Of a DNA stretch of 64,000 bases, positions 12,060 through 23,626 are shown piece by piece (position 1 is the first letter of the stretch; every line of letters begins with the position of its first letter). Origin of the DNA: Phycomyces nitens (taxonomy: Eukaryota > Mucoromycota > Mucoromycetes > Mucorales > Phycomycetaceae); assembly GCA_022702545.1 (NCBI GenBank), contig JAHRBC010000002.1, forward strand, positions 6,448,001 through 6,512,000. The letters run 5' to 3'. The notes beneath the pieces were generated by a model. The model searched no databases, had not been told where the DNA came from, and saw only the letters and a program-made list of their open reading frames with translations. Both the position numbers and the translations under genes were made by a program.

Positions 12060-13058
12060 TTTGATATATTTTACAATTACGCAAGTCCTTCTGGAAAGAA
12101 GATATTCTGAATATATTTCTTCTTTAGGTACAAACAATGTTTCAGAATAATCGATTATAGCATTTAAAAGTCATTATTATATCTAGAGATATATATTGAC
12201 TTCAACCAAGAATAGATTTAGAGAGAGTGTTCATAAGTCTGTCGGAATAGCATTATCTTGTTCATATTTCACTTGGATAGCCAGATCCTCTCTCAAAGCA
12301 GTATAACGTTTTGTGGAAGAATATTGAATATATTAATTATCATCTACCACCATTGGATAACCAAAACCTCGATTGTTTACTCGAGCCAATATCAAGAGGC
12401 AACACGGAGAACATTGGAAATATTACGCCAGCACAAACCATAATAAACATGGATTCTTTGGATAGTATATACACTCTTTGAACATTCTACTTTGCCATTA
12501 ATTACCCGACTCTACAAGACTTTAGTATTAGTTAAAGAGACATTTATAAAAAGCATTTATACTTTAATACATAATAGAAAATGGTGCAAAAACGAGCTTT
12601 AAATACTTGCAACACTCGATCAGCTATTTCCCTGCTTAAATACGGTAGACAAAGGAGTTGAAGCTTACAGTGAATATCTAATCTATATTCTAAAAAAAAC
12701 TCTTTGATGTTTTTGCACAGAAATACAGCGTATTCAATTGAGATATAATCTTTCTCCAAAGATAAATAATGATATGAAAAGTTATATTTAGCCTGTCTAC
12801 TAATCATTAAAGGGTTTGTGTATAAAACAAAGCAACACATCTAAGCATCAAGTTGGGATTACTTTTAGAATATACCTAAGATTGATAGAATTGCGTATAT
12901 ATCAATTCCTAGCCTTGCGATCATTGTATGTCAATAGTACCAATGTTTCTCTCTCAAGTAATACACATGCATATACTCTCCATTCTTTGCAGAGACAGGA
13001 TATATGTTATTCAGACGTCGACAATGCCTTTAACTATATATCCTTCTGTTGCAAATAA
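12060..13058 (+). pseudogene. Decayed F-box/LRR gene, array unit 1
   Basis: No long frame survives, but the order of matches to the intact F-box gene at 14109 is kept. A PITRDEIES...PAQT equivalent lies around 12390-12440, a YFALKYPNLQ equivalent around 12485-12520, and a CAACACTCGA...TTTCC block at about 12609. Frame FLALRSLYVNSTNVSLSSN...LHSLQ lies at 12908-12990, corresponding to FPALRSLYIKDAMFYLSTN...HPLQR. The 5' F-box part is missing or unrecognisable. The same relic recurs in units 2 and 3, so decay predates the duplication of the unit. Confidence 0.75.
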
Positions 13059-13059
13059 C

Positions 13060-13470
13060 TAAAGATTGCGAGATTGTGTGCTATTGACTACAAGGCAGTT
13101 GTTAGCCACAAAAAAACTGCAGCATCACTGTCTGTTTTTCACTCTACTTCCAGTTTGGTCTTATATAGTGTTGTATGATCTTTTTTGCAGCATATTGCCC
13201 ATGGTGTCTTTATCAAAAGACTATAAAGGAATGACAGATATTCTTCTCTCAATGTGTCAGTATACATCTCTTTTATAATGTTGTCATCCAAGACAACAAG
13301 AGGCCCAACGTCTGGCCAGATATATACCTATACAGATATCAAACCATAGCCTTGGACTTTTGGTACTAAGCAGACATCCTTATACTTTTCATCGGGTTCT
13401 CTCCAGGCGTACTGCTCTCTGTCTTTCGGAAAAAGAGTAAACCTTGACTCATCACTCCAAATGACTTTTG
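13060..13470 (-). pseudogene. Decayed Tc1-like transposase fragment, array unit 1
   Basis: On the minus strand, frames broken by stops read WSDESRFTLFPKDREQYAW, then KYKDVCLVPKVQGYG, then GPLVVLDGN-like and KKDN-like blocks. These are the first and second catalytic-Asp regions of a Tc1/mariner DDE transposase. The third-acid block is missing; the fragment ends where the F-box relic begins. The same fragment occurs in units 2 and 3. Confidence 0.75.
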
Positions 13471-14065
13471 TCTATTGGTTACCTCGGGTTTTTCTCAAAT
13501 ACTTTTGTACGACTATACATAAACGTATATCAAAATTGCAGATTTATCTACAAGTATTTGATTGACTGTTAGGCATGTAATTCGTCAACATGCGTAATCT
13601 TGGCTAATGACATTTTCCTCTATGTTTTTTTTTTTGAAGAATACTTTAATTAATATAATACCCATAGTTTTAGTTTCTGGGATTGAGGATGCTTCTTGTA
13701 TTTGTAGGTTACCTCATATTTTAAGATTATACGGCTCACAGTTGATTGGGGAATTCCCTCCACAAAAAATAACACAAGTGATACACCCTTCCTTGTTTCT
13801 TTCAATAATAATTCATTTTCAAACTCTTGTGTATTTTAATAACACTTGGGAGACGATGCTTCATTTTTCTTGAGATTAAAACTGCATTGATTATAGAGAT
13901 GGTGGTATTAAACAAGAAAAGAAGCAAGCAAAGATGTGCTTTCATAGAAGATTATAAAGTTAAAAGTAATCTAAAACACCCATAAGGAGGCTGTGTAAAG
14001 TGGCTTGAAATAGTACTACGTTTGACAAGAGAATAATAGTATAAAACACTTTATATTATATTTTA

Positions 14066-14067
<2 letters not shown>
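13471..14067. other. Unit 1 spacer and F-box gene promoter region
   Basis: No gene is present, but the sequence is homologous along its length to 23030-23580 (unit 2) and about 28540-29090 (unit 3). It includes a block around 13970-14060 (AAGGAGGCTGTGTAAAGTGG and a TATAAAA-like motif) just upstream of the F-box start, which is the likely core promoter shared by the paralogues. Confidence 0.6.

Positions 14068-14098
<31 letters not shown>
14068..14098. repeat. (CT)n microsatellite in F-box gene 5' UTR
   Basis: About 30 bp of CT repeat, 10 bp before the ATG at 14109. The equivalents in units 2 and 3 are shorter, interrupted pyrimidine tracts (23595-23622 and 29096-29120), so this is a variable 5'-UTR element of the gene family. 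Confidence 0.9.
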
Positions 14099-14102
<4 letters not shown>

Positions 14103-14108
14103 ATCTCA

Positions 14109-15932
14109 ATGGCATCAACATTACCACCTAATATTCTCTCGTATATTGGAACATTTGTTGAAAAAGAAGATCGACCTCATTGTGCACTCGTCTGCAAGCA
14201 TTGGACAGAACCATTTCTAGACGCCTATTGGGGAAAATTGGAGATTGGCAATGAGGGAATAGATTTCAACACATTGGATTCCAACAAATCACTTTTGATT
14301 AATGCGCACCGTGTATGGGCAGGGATTTTTCGTTTGTTTACTTCGAAAAACCATTTAAGACTTTTGGAATTTCAGCAATATTTTCCAGGGATAAGATATC
14401 TTAAATTCGATGATCGAATGCTAAGTATATTATATTTTTCAGACGTAGTGGACTGGGGTTTTTGGCAGTCGTTGACGCATATAAGCATAACATTTGATAA
14501 TACCTCTGAACCAGTATTCTTGGACTATCTATTCTTGAAGCTGTCGTTAGTGCCTTGTCTTGTTCGTCTTGAACTTTACGATCCCGAACACCCCCCCATT
14601 TCATGGAATGATTTTGAATTTCTTCACAAATATCTGCCACGATTGGAGTATCTAAAGCACGATTTCCCTTTCAAGCCAATAACAAGAGACGAGATCGAAA
14701 GCATCAGAGCAGTCGATCCAGCACAAACCATGACAAGACTAGAATTTGATGCGAATGTCAACCCTCTTTGGCTATTTTACTTTGAATTAAAGTATCCAAA
14801 TCTACGACATTTCATTCTTGATAACTTTGCATCAAAGCGTCCAAGTCTAGAACGTTCCCTTAATAGACATCGTTTTCCTCTATCCCGTCGCAATCGCATT
14901 GATTATAATCCTCAAGATTACCAATCAGACCTTCGATTACTTTCAACACTCGACCAGTTCTTTCCTTACTTAAAAAAGGCAGATACAGTATTTCGAAATA
15001 AGAATATGTATTTACCGTTTATATTCTTTGAAACTCTTGGGCACTTTGGCACAAAAATCGAACATGTTAAACTAAGATATGAACGTTTGTTTGTAAACGA
15101 GGATGCAAACAGATGTTTACAGCCTATTTCCGAGTCATTAAAGTTTTTGGAGATTGACTTTAGAGATAAATGTGGAACAATACCTTTTGTTGTTTGCCCA
15201 AGGCTAGTCACACTATACATAGACGGACACAAGGATACCATAATTAAAGTAGATGCAATCTTGGAGTGCTTCCCGGCCTTGCGCTCATTATATATCAAGG
15301 ATGCCATGTTTTATCTCTCAACCAACCCGTATTCATACACTCCGCATCCTTTACAGAGACTGAAAATAAAAGATTCGTATATCAGCAAAGACGCCCTTCA
15401 TTATCTATCTATCCGTTGCAGCCAACTAAAACATGTGACGTTCATTGATATTGGCCATAATGGAATTAATCAGAGTTATTATGACAATGGAGATTACGAT
15501 GAACCTGGACAATTGATTTTCGACATGTCAATGTCAAATTTGGACACATTTGTATTTATCTTTACGGATATATTATTACGTGGTCTCAACGTCTTTCCCA
15601 AACACTACATGATTCAGCAGATGGAAAACGACAATGATATATTGCAAGCAACTTGGCAGTCACCTCGAATAAACTGGTATCATATATGCTGTGACAGAAC
15701 AAACAGACAAGAAAAGCTTTTGGAATGGGAGCTTGGAAGACGTGATATCGAATTTGGTCAAAGATATCTTAAAGACTTTGATCGCAGGCAGAAGTGTGAA
15801 AAAGAGCGGAAAGACATTAAAAAATATCCCTATGGTTATGTACAAAAAAGGTTCTGGAAAAAGGATTTGGAATACGGTGTTTTCGTATTTCGGTTTAAAT
15901 CTGTCAAGAACCATTTTTTTCGTATTAAATAA
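14109..15932 (+). CDS. F-box/LRR-like protein, array copy 1 (intact)
   Basis: A single exon encoding 607 aa. Residues 4-45 form an F-box (LPPNILSYIGTFVEKEDRPH...CKHWTEPFLDAYW). The rest has irregular leucine-rich repeats, with LVRLELYDPE-, LEFDANVNPLWL-, LKFLEIDF-, LVTLYIDG- and LRSLYIKDAM-type strands. A conserved basic C-terminal tail follows, with RRDIEFGQRY, a Lys/Arg cluster, and a final hydrophobic-basic stretch (VFVFRFKSVKNHFF). F-box/LRR proteins are substrate receptors of SCF (Skp1-Cullin-F-box) ubiquitin ligases; the target is unknown. It is the least damaged of three tandem paralogues (23627, 29126). LINE-A copy 1 sits just behind it in antisense orientation. The call is secure at the family level only. 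Confidence 0.85.
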   Translation: MASTLPPNILSYIGTFVEKEDRPHCALVCKHWTEPFLDAYWGKLEIGNEGIDFNTLDSNKSLLINAHRVWAGIFRLFTSKNHLRLLEFQQYFPGIRYLKFDDRMLSILYFSDVVDWGFWQSLTHISITFDNTSEPVFLDYLFLKLSLVPCLVRLELYDPEHPPISWNDFEFLHKYLPRLEYLKHDFPFKPITRDEIESIRAVDPAQTMTRLEFDANVNPLWLFYFELKYPNLRHFILDNFASKRPSLERSLNRHRFPLSRRNRIDYNPQDYQSDLRLLSTLDQFFPYLKKADTVFRNKNMYLPFIFFETLGHFGTKIEHVKLRYERLFVNEDANRCLQPISESLKFLEIDFRDKCGTIPFVVCPRLVTLYIDGHKDTIIKVDAILECFPALRSLYIKDAMFYLSTNPYSYTPHPLQRLKIKDSYISKDALHYLSIRCSQLKHVTFIDIGHNGINQSYYDNGDYDEPGQLIFDMSMSNLDTFVFIFTDILLRGLNVFPKHYMIQQMENDNDILQATWQSPRINWYHICCDRTNRQEKLLEWELGRRDIEFGQRYLKDFDRRQKCEKERKDIKKYPYGYVQKRFWKKDLEYGVFVFRFKSVKNHFFRIK

Positions 15933-16061
15933 AAAGTCTATTTTTTTTGTTTGTATAGGGGGACAAGTCCCTGGTTTTTATTGAGTGTTAGTGAAAGGAA
16001 CTCGGATTTTTTTTTGATTTTTGAGTGTTGGAACTTAGAAAAAGGACACTAAAGGGTGTCT

Positions 16062-19000
16062 CTATGTAAGATCTTGTTCCAAAGCAAAAGAGCTAGCAAG
16101 ATTGTCTAGGGAGGATTGGATATTCTTTACATGAAAAGGAGCAGAGTCAAAAATCACTCTCCAATGGGCTCTCCACAGAGATAAAAGAATACAACTAATC
16201 GCTTGACTTGGGTCCAAGCAGTGTTCAAGGGGGGCAGAAGTCGAAAGCTGAAGGTGGAACAGAGCTTGATGGACATCGAATGGCTCTGGACGACACCCAA
16301 AGTACGTCAGCCAGGCATCTGACCAAACCGGCCATTTAAGCGGACACATATACAAGAAATGCTCTATGCTGTCAGTTTTGTTGTTGCATAGGGAGCACAG
16401 AGGGGACGGGAAAGTTGTGGGAGCAATGCGGTGAAGAAGTAAGCTACAAGACAAAGATTGATGTATTGCGCGATAGCAGATGTTGCGAACGGAGTGGTGA
16501 ATAGGGAAATTCCAGAATGTCTTCCATTGAGACTTTGTAATTGATGAAATAAGGTCGGAGGAAGGTGGGTGATTTTGGCAAATCATTCAAAAGTGTTTAG
16601 TGTGGAAGTCTTTGAGATGCCGGCAACCAGTGCGTAGTGCTGCAATAAACTGGGTCGCATTTTCAAGCTCGGGGTGAATGTGAGGAATAAACCCGGGGTG
16701 GTCTCTCGGTGGTAGAGTTGTGCGCCAGAAAAATGGCAAAAGACTGATTTGTGAGGTCTGAAGGTCACGGAAGAGTTTGGAGACAATGTATTTGAATCCA
16801 AGGCGTTCTGAAGGGACTCTTGCACGAAGAGCTTGAATAGATTCATCGTAAAGGAAGGCATCAGAGACAGCAAGTTACGCCAGCCTTTGGAGTGGCAGAT
16901 ATGTGGATCAGAGAACTGTACAACGTCGATAATGGGTAGGAGCAGACATGTAGCTGGACTGGGGGTTATGAGAGAGAAATCTCGTGGGATGACATCAATC
17001 GTGGTTAGAAGAGTGTGGAAAACACTTTGCATATTTTTCAGCCTAGCAGGACGCAGATTTGAGAATATCATAAGCAAGCGAATGTCGCCACTAGGGGTAC
17101 ATTGTTGTAAAATATTTCGAATCCATGGTACTACAAAAGATCGTGTTGTCTTCTTGTCTAAAATCGGCTGTAGCCATCGCATCTGAAGAGATTTCTGTTG
17201 CAACTGTGGCTCAAGAATACCTAGATCACCTGATAAACGTGGACGGCACATTTTCGCGAGGCTAATCATAGGGAACATGCCACGACGCAGAAATTGACCC
17301 ATGCATGAGCGGGGCTTGTCAAAGAATGAAGAGAGAACTGGAGTTACACAAAGGACATGCCATATCTTGGACAGAATTAAAGAGTTTAGCACCGTAGCTC
17401 TACCTCGAACAGAAAGTGAGCGTTGAGAATGTAGGTTGCATAGCTGTTCTATCTTCTGTAGGAGCTGGTGGCAAAATTTGTCTCGCTGGGTGATGGACGA
17501 TGTCAGAGGAAAACCAAGATAGGTAAGTGCAGTGGGTGAAGTGCGCTCATGCCAAGATGTAATAGATCTGTCCTCAAGGTAGACTTTCCAATGTGATAAA
17601 GGGGAGCCAGACAGTGAAAATGCCTGCATTTTGTGCAAATTTATCCTCGCATTCGATGCGCGAGAGTACGTAGCCAGGTTTTGGTGAAGGATGTCAAGTT
17701 CAGGGAGCGAGTTTAAGAAAACAAGAACATCATCAGCATATGCCAGGCATTTAATTGGAGGTGGCGATGTCAAATATACGGTGTCCGTTGAAGCTGAGAA
17801 TCCTGGAAGATTGCAGTCCCCTATTATCCGTCGAAGAAATGGTTCGAATGCAAGATTGAACAAGACTGGTGAGAGCGGATCCCCTTGACGCAAGCCTCAG
17901 CGTTGAGCTAGTGGAGTGGATAAGAAGCCGTTGACATTGACAGATATATTTGTTGAAAAAAATAGCTGTGTGATGCAATGGACAATAGAAGCTGGAAACC
18001 GGAAATGAAGAAGGATATGTTGGAGGTATTCTGGATGAACTCTATCATATGCTTTCTCTTGGTCAAGCATGAGACCTATGGCATTGGATTGAGTGCGACC
18101 AGCCTCTTCCATGATGATGCGTGTCATAAGCCCATTGTCTGCGATGAATTTTCCTTTCACAAAGCCAGTTTGGAAGCAATTAATGAGATGATGAGAATCG
18201 TCTGTCACTCGGCTATTGAGAAAATGGGTGAAAACCTTTGCATCCGTGTTAATCAAAGCATTAGGGCGCCAATTTTTCAAGCTAGATAGATCGCCTTTCT
18301 TGGGTAGCAAAGACAGGCAAGTAGAGCTCCATGATGGTGGGAAAATTCCGTGGCTGAGTGCATCCTGGTATATGGTGATTATGAGATTCGAGTATCCTTC
18401 TTCAAAGAAGATAAGAGAGAGAATTTCATAAGGGAGTCCATCAGGCCCAGGGCTGCTATGGCGTGGAGATCTTGTAGAGGTATGACGAATATTATATATG
18501 GAGAAAGGTGTAACCATTGACTCTCGTGTGGGCTCTAATAGAATCCGTTCCGGTGGAATATGTGACAGTAGCTCATCAATGGCATCTTGGTCTATGGGTT
18601 CATCGGTGTAGAGCTCTGTGTAAAAATCATTTGGAGCGGCTGCCATGGATTCTGGAGTTGTACATATGTTGTCTGTGCTGGGGTGACGAAGAAAAGGGAT
18701 ATCCTTGCGGACACTACGAGCTGCTATTGTTCGCTTGAGATATCCAGCAGAGAATTCTCCCTGTTCTCGCCAATGCTTGCTTGCTCAAAGTGCCAAAATC
18801 TCAAAATTTTCTTGTTGAACAGCTTGGAGTTGACGCTCCACTGCCAGAAGTTGGTTGTCTCGTATATGGTCAATCTTGTACTTGCGCATAAGGCGGTTGC
18901 GTTTGCTTGGGAGAACTTTTTCTTGTTGAACCCGCCATGTAGTCGATCGGCGAGAGTATTGTTTGGCTAAGCGGCGGACAATAGCTTTTACCTTTTCCCA

Positions 19001-19846
19001 TTGGTCTTGAGAAGAAGGGAGATTGTGCAGGGTAGGCAATAGGTTTTGTAATGTCGCAGACAAAGACTGGTAAAACTGGGAGGACAGAGTCAAGCGAGGA
19101 TTGGCACGCCAAATCCCTTTTCCTGTGTGCGATCTATCCAAAGACAAAGTGGTCGACACTAGGAAATGGTCCGACCAAGAAGGGTTGGTGTAGGCTACAG
19201 ATGATTCGTGTTTAAGAGTCGCTAATTTTGGAGAGGCAAAGATATAATCAATACTGCTCATTTGAATTCCGCAAGAAAAGGTGGGTAGAGGTTGCTGACC
19301 CTCTTCAGTAATGCAATCAATGAGGTGATCTTGAACATAACGAAGCCACGGCTGGGGAGCACAGTGTGGGTTGGCTGAAAGTGAGCTATAGGTGTAATTA
19401 AAGTCACCAAGGACTATGAGACGAGAGTGTGTGGTAGCGTTCGAGAATAGTGGAGTTTACAAAAGGGAAATATAGAATTGTTTGCGGTCGAAGAATGCAG
19501 CCGGTGCGTATATTGTGGCAATTTGGATAGGGTCAAAGTGGTTGTTGGTATGGCAGACTGTGGCAAAAATGTATCTGCCACATCGGCTTGTATATGAGTC
19601 AGTAAAGAATAAGTTTGGTGTGAGTGAGATCAGCCCGCAATGTTGCGTCCATTGGCTGTCGTGTGCTTGGAATTGGTTATGGAAGGTAGTTTGTAAGTCA
19701 AAATCTTTGGCGTGAGATTCTTGGATGGCGAGTAAGTGGATGTTCTGTGAGCGTAGATGTCGGATAAAATTGTTGCGTTGTTGTGGGTCAGAAGTTTTGG
19801 TAAGCCCCCGACAGTTGATAGTTGCGATTTTTACTGTATTATTCAT
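16062..19846 (-). pseudogene. LINE-A copy 1 ORF2 (APE endonuclease-reverse transcriptase), broken
   Basis: It starts at the ATG at 19846 and ends at a stop at 16062, but several lesions split it into frames 19457-19846, 18785-19261, 17897-18646, 16583-17893 and 16062-16586. Recognisable parts are the endonuclease start (ATINCRGL), reverse-transcriptase palm blocks (LMLDQEKAYDRVHPEYL, RQGDPLSPVLFNLAFEP, CLAYADDVLVF) and a C-terminal zinc finger (CSLCNNKTDSIEHFLYMC). Not functional as it stands. Confidence 0.9.
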
Positions 19847-19850
19847 ATTT

Positions 19851-21221
19851 ATGTGTGTTGGTTTTTCCGTTGTGTTTTGTACCTGGGGGAAGGATATTTC
19901 GTTTTGCTTCCTCCCGCAATTGTTTTTTTTGAGTTGCTGTTTCGTCTTTTGTTGATGTATTGCTGTGTGGTATTCACCCATGATCACATTGTTATCCGAT
20001 GTCTTGTCTCCTGCGCTGGGCAAGGGATCCTCACTATTTCTAGCAGTTACTTCCGGAATAGCAACGGCTTCACATTCAGCGTCGATCATTCTGGTCTCAT
20101 TAGCTTTCGTCATTGCCTCTTCTTCAGCGGCAAAAATCTCGGCTTCCAAAGCTCTCTAGGCCTCTAGTTCATTTTTCTTCTGAGCAACAGCTTGTTCATG
20201 GGCTTTAGCCTGCTTCTGAACCTCCAGTTCAATTTCCTTGACAGGCCGTACCGCTTCTTGGATACGTTGCGGGCTGAGAATTTGGCGGGTAGCGATCTCG
20301 TTGTTGAGTCCATCATCCAGACGGGCTTTGCGGTGGCTGTTGGATGGTGGATCTCGATGGCAGTGTATCTGAATATGTCCCACAACACCGCAGTTGTGAC
20401 ATGTTCGCTTCTCTTTACGCTTTTCGGTGCATCTGTCAACAGAGTGACCCATCTGCTTACAAAAGACACAGTGGTCTCCCATCTTCGCCCAGGTTCCGTA
20501 GATCTGGATGTCAGCAGAGTACTTAATTTGGTAAGCCAGCAGGGACCAAGCCTTATCCGATACAATAGGGCGCTCTCGATAAACATAACCATTGCCTTTG
20601 AACCATTGGTGCTGGCCTTCTTCGTAAATGACAGTTTCGCAGACCTTGCCAAAGGGATCGAGACATTGTCTCAATTTGGCAGCAATTTCTTCGTAATATT
20701 TGGCATGAAGTCCTGTAAGGTTCACTCTAAACAGTTTGAGATCCACCGAAATAGCAGGGGTAGCCAGGAACTCATTGTTGTCTACAACAATTGGGTTGCT
20801 GCATGCATGCTTGCAGTATTCTTCATCAGATAGGCACAGCTCAATAGCTGTGTACGTTTTTTTTTGGTTTTGGTTTTGAGCTGAAGCCCAATGCCACAAG
20901 GATAGTTTGTTCTCAAAGGGCCAAGGAATGCATCCAGGTCTCCGAATTCAATGGGGATGTGGTAAAAAACAGAATAAGACGATGTACCTCGACAATAAAC
21001 TCGAGGAACTTCATTGGGATCTTCATCTCCTACAAGAATGGCTGTACGGATGGTTTTCTGCCGGTTTCCTGAGGATAGAGCTGCTTGAATGTAGTTAGGT
21101 TTTCCGGTTGGTGATGGTGTGTCGGCCGAGAGGGTTATGGGTGGGACCGATTGATTAGAAATGGAGTTCCTGTGTGAATCCGTCGAAATTGACAGATTCA
21201 GTGGTTTAGGTGAAAAGCCAT
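19851..21221 (-). pseudogene. LINE-A copy 1 ORF1 (zinc-knuckle gag-like), broken
   Basis: It corresponds to the intact 456-codon ORF1 of copy 2. A 1-bp loss shortly after the ATG and further shifts destroy the frame. The middle part (20156-20899) keeps CVFC...GHSVDRC and CHNCGVVGHIQIHC zinc knuckles. A lengthened T-run near 19920 pushes the tail into the ORF2 frame, so ORF1 and ORF2 read as one short fused frame at 19457-20149. Confidence 0.85.
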
Positions 21222-21354
21222 GATAAATATTACAAGGAAAAGTTGCATGAAGCTGTTCATGTTGGAGTGTATAATCAAATTACTTTTTTTAAATCCTGTA
21301 GATAAACCACTTTGCATTAGTTGTTACATTATACTATACTCTCTCTTAATTTAT

Positions 21355-22616
21355 TACAGTAAAATCATAGTTACCAACCAATATTATCTTGTATATTGAA
21401 ATATTTATTACAAAATATGATTGACTTGACTATGTACTAGTCTTCAAACATTGGACAGAATTATTTCTAACCGCCTTTTTTTTTTAGAAGACTGGATATT
21501 ATCAATGATAGAATACATACCAGCAATATATTAGATAACCAATATCCATATCTGAAAAATGCACACCGAGTATAGACTTTGGATAGTAATAAACAAAGTT
21601 CGAATATCTTTAGACATATTCCAGAATCTAGCAAGCTTTCCAAATAATAAGATATTTTTAATACGTCGATAATGGTTCATACGATACCAATCTTATAAAA
21701 ACATTTGATTGGAGTCTTTAAAAGTCATTATCACATTTAGATTTACCTATATACTTTAAAAGTTTAACATAGGCGCAGAATATATTCACAAACCTATCGG
21801 TATGAGCTTGTCTTGTTTGGCTTGTATTTAAACAGCTAGATTGGAGCTTTATACAACAAGACGTTTTTATGTTTATTCCTCGAATTTTTGCAGCACTGTA
21901 CGTCAATACTGGAGTATCTAAAGCACAGCTTTTATTGGAAACCAATTCCAAAATATAAAATTCAAAACATGGAATCTGTCAAGCCAGCATAAACCGTGTC
22001 AATAATGGATTTTCTTTATTGTATCGGCACTTTTTGGTTATTCTACTTTGAAATCAAGTACCCAAAGCTACAACATATTATTATTCAACCAAGTCCTCAT
22101 TAATAGAGTCTCAGTATAGTCAATTACGGTCATCAATGATGCCAATAAGAGCTTCAAATACGTGCAACACTCGATCAATCATTTTTCTGCTTAAAGACGG
22201 TAGATACAAGAGTTGAATCTTACGGTTAATACCTACTTTTTTATATTCTATAAAACACTTTGATATTTTTTGTACAGGAATGGAGCATGTTCAACCAAGA
22301 TACAATCTTTATCCAAAGATAAATAATGATATAAAAAGTTGTATCTAGCTTGTTTCCTAATCATTAAAGGATTTGTGGATTAAACAAAGCAACACATCTA
22401 AGCATTAAGTTGAAATTACTTTTAGAATATACCCAAGACTGATAGAATTGAGTATATATCAATTCCTAGCCTTGCTGTCATTGTATATAAATAGTACCAA
22501 TGTTTCTCCCTCAAGCAATGCACATGGATATACTCTCCATTCTTTGCAGAGACTAAAGATATATTATTCAGACATTGGCAATGCTTTAAACTATATATCC
22601 TTCTGTTGCAATTAAC
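21355..22616 (+). pseudogene. Decayed F-box/LRR gene, array unit 2
   Basis: The start retains clear similarity to the intact genes: LPTNI-like sequence at 21377, and CTAGTCTTCAAACATTGGACAG matching the VCKHWTEPFL region at about 21440. The end retains the LRSLYINSTN...LHSLQRL-like block at 22470-22560. Many stops and indels lie between. It is about 1.26 kb, shorter than the 1.8-kb living paralogues. It is preceded by a block (21225-21350) that also precedes the unit-3 relic. Confidence 0.8.
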
Positions 22617-22619
22617 TAA

Positions 22620-23030
22620 AGTTTGTGAAATTGTGTGCTATTGACTACAAGGCAGTTGTTAGCCACGAAAAGACTGCGGCATCATTGCCTGTTTTCCACT
22701 CTACTGCCAGTTTGGTCTTATATGGTGTTCTATTATCTTTTTTGCAGCATATAGCCCATAATACCTTTATCAAAAGACTATAAAAGAATGACAGATATTT
22801 TTCTCTCAATGTGTCAGTATACATCTCTTTTATCATATTGCCATCCAAGACAACAAGAGGTCCAACGCCTGGCCAGATACATACTTGTACAGATATCAAA
22901 CCATAGCCTTGTACTTTTGGTACTAGACAGACATCTTTGTACTTTTTTTTCCGAAAGGTAGAGAACGGCATATCTGGAGAGAACTTAAAGTAAACCTTGA
23001 TTCATCACTCCGGTTCTTTCTCAAGTAGAT
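22620..23030 (-). pseudogene. Decayed Tc1-like transposase fragment, array unit 2
   Basis: The minus-strand frame 22971-22645 is the longest survivor of the three copies. It reads KYKDVCLVPKVQGYG, then PGVGPLVVLDGNMIKEMY, then KKDNRTPYKTK, matching Tc1-like blocks around the second catalytic Asp. It is truncated before the third acidic block, at the same point as in units 1 and 3. Confidence 0.8.
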
Positions 23031-23626
23031 ATTTTTGTACGACTATACATAAACGTATATCGAGATCGCAGATTTATCTACAAATAGTCGATTGACTATT
23101 AGGCATGTAATTCCTCAACATCTGTAATCTTGGCTAATGACATTTGTCTCTATGTTTTTTGGCAGAATATTTTAATTAACATAATACCCGTAGTTTTAGT
23201 TTCTGGGGTTGAGGACACTTCTTGTTATTGTAGGTTATCTCATATTTCAAGATTATATGACTCACAATTGATTGGGTAATACCCTCTACAAAAAATAACA
23301 TAAGTGATACACCCTTCCTTGTGCCTTTCAATAATAATCCTTTTTCAAACTCTTGTGTCTTGTAATAACACTTGGGAGATGATTCTTTATTTTTCTTGGA
23401 ATGTGAACTGTATTGACTATAGAGATGGTGATATTAAAAAAAGAAAAAGAAACAAGCAAATATGTGCTTTCATAGAAGATTATAGTTAAAAGTAATCTAA
23501 AACACGCATAAGGAGGCTGTGTAAAGTGGCTTAAAATAGTACTACGTTTGACAGCAGAAGAGGTATAAAATACTTGATAATATATTTTATTCCTCTCTTT
23601 CTCTTTCTCTCTTTTTCTCTATCACA
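23031..23626. other. Unit 2 spacer and F-box gene promoter region
   Basis: No gene. Homologous to the unit 1 and 3 spacers, with the same order of blocks. It ends in a pyrimidine-rich leader (23590-23622) immediately before the ATG. Confidence 0.55.

Larger units (their letters stand above)
15943..21222 (-). mobile_element. LINE-A copy 1, full-length but mutated non-LTR retrotransposon
   Basis: About 5.28 kb, reading right to left. It aligns end to end with LINE-A copy 2 (52639-63252, after removing the nested element). The 3' end lies at a short A-rich tail (T-run 15943-15950 on the + strand); the 5' end lies at or just before the ORF1 ATG at 21221. It encodes a gag-like ORF1 with zinc knuckles and an endonuclease/reverse-transcriptase ORF2. 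Both are broken by several frameshifts and stops. No clear TSD was found. It lies between F-box copy 1 and the unit-2 relic. Confidence 0.9.

Noticed and set aside
19482..20833. Plus-strand ORFs of 77-213 codons within LINE-A copy 1, and their counterparts in copy 2
   Set aside because: Antisense shadows of the LINE ORFs, shared by both copies because the elements are similar; hydrophobic composition is an artefact of the reverse frame.
15930..21240. Target-site duplication for LINE-A copy 1
   Set aside because: The left flank (AAAAAGTCTA) and right flank (ATAAATATTACAAGG) do not match; it may be lost through mutation or recombination.
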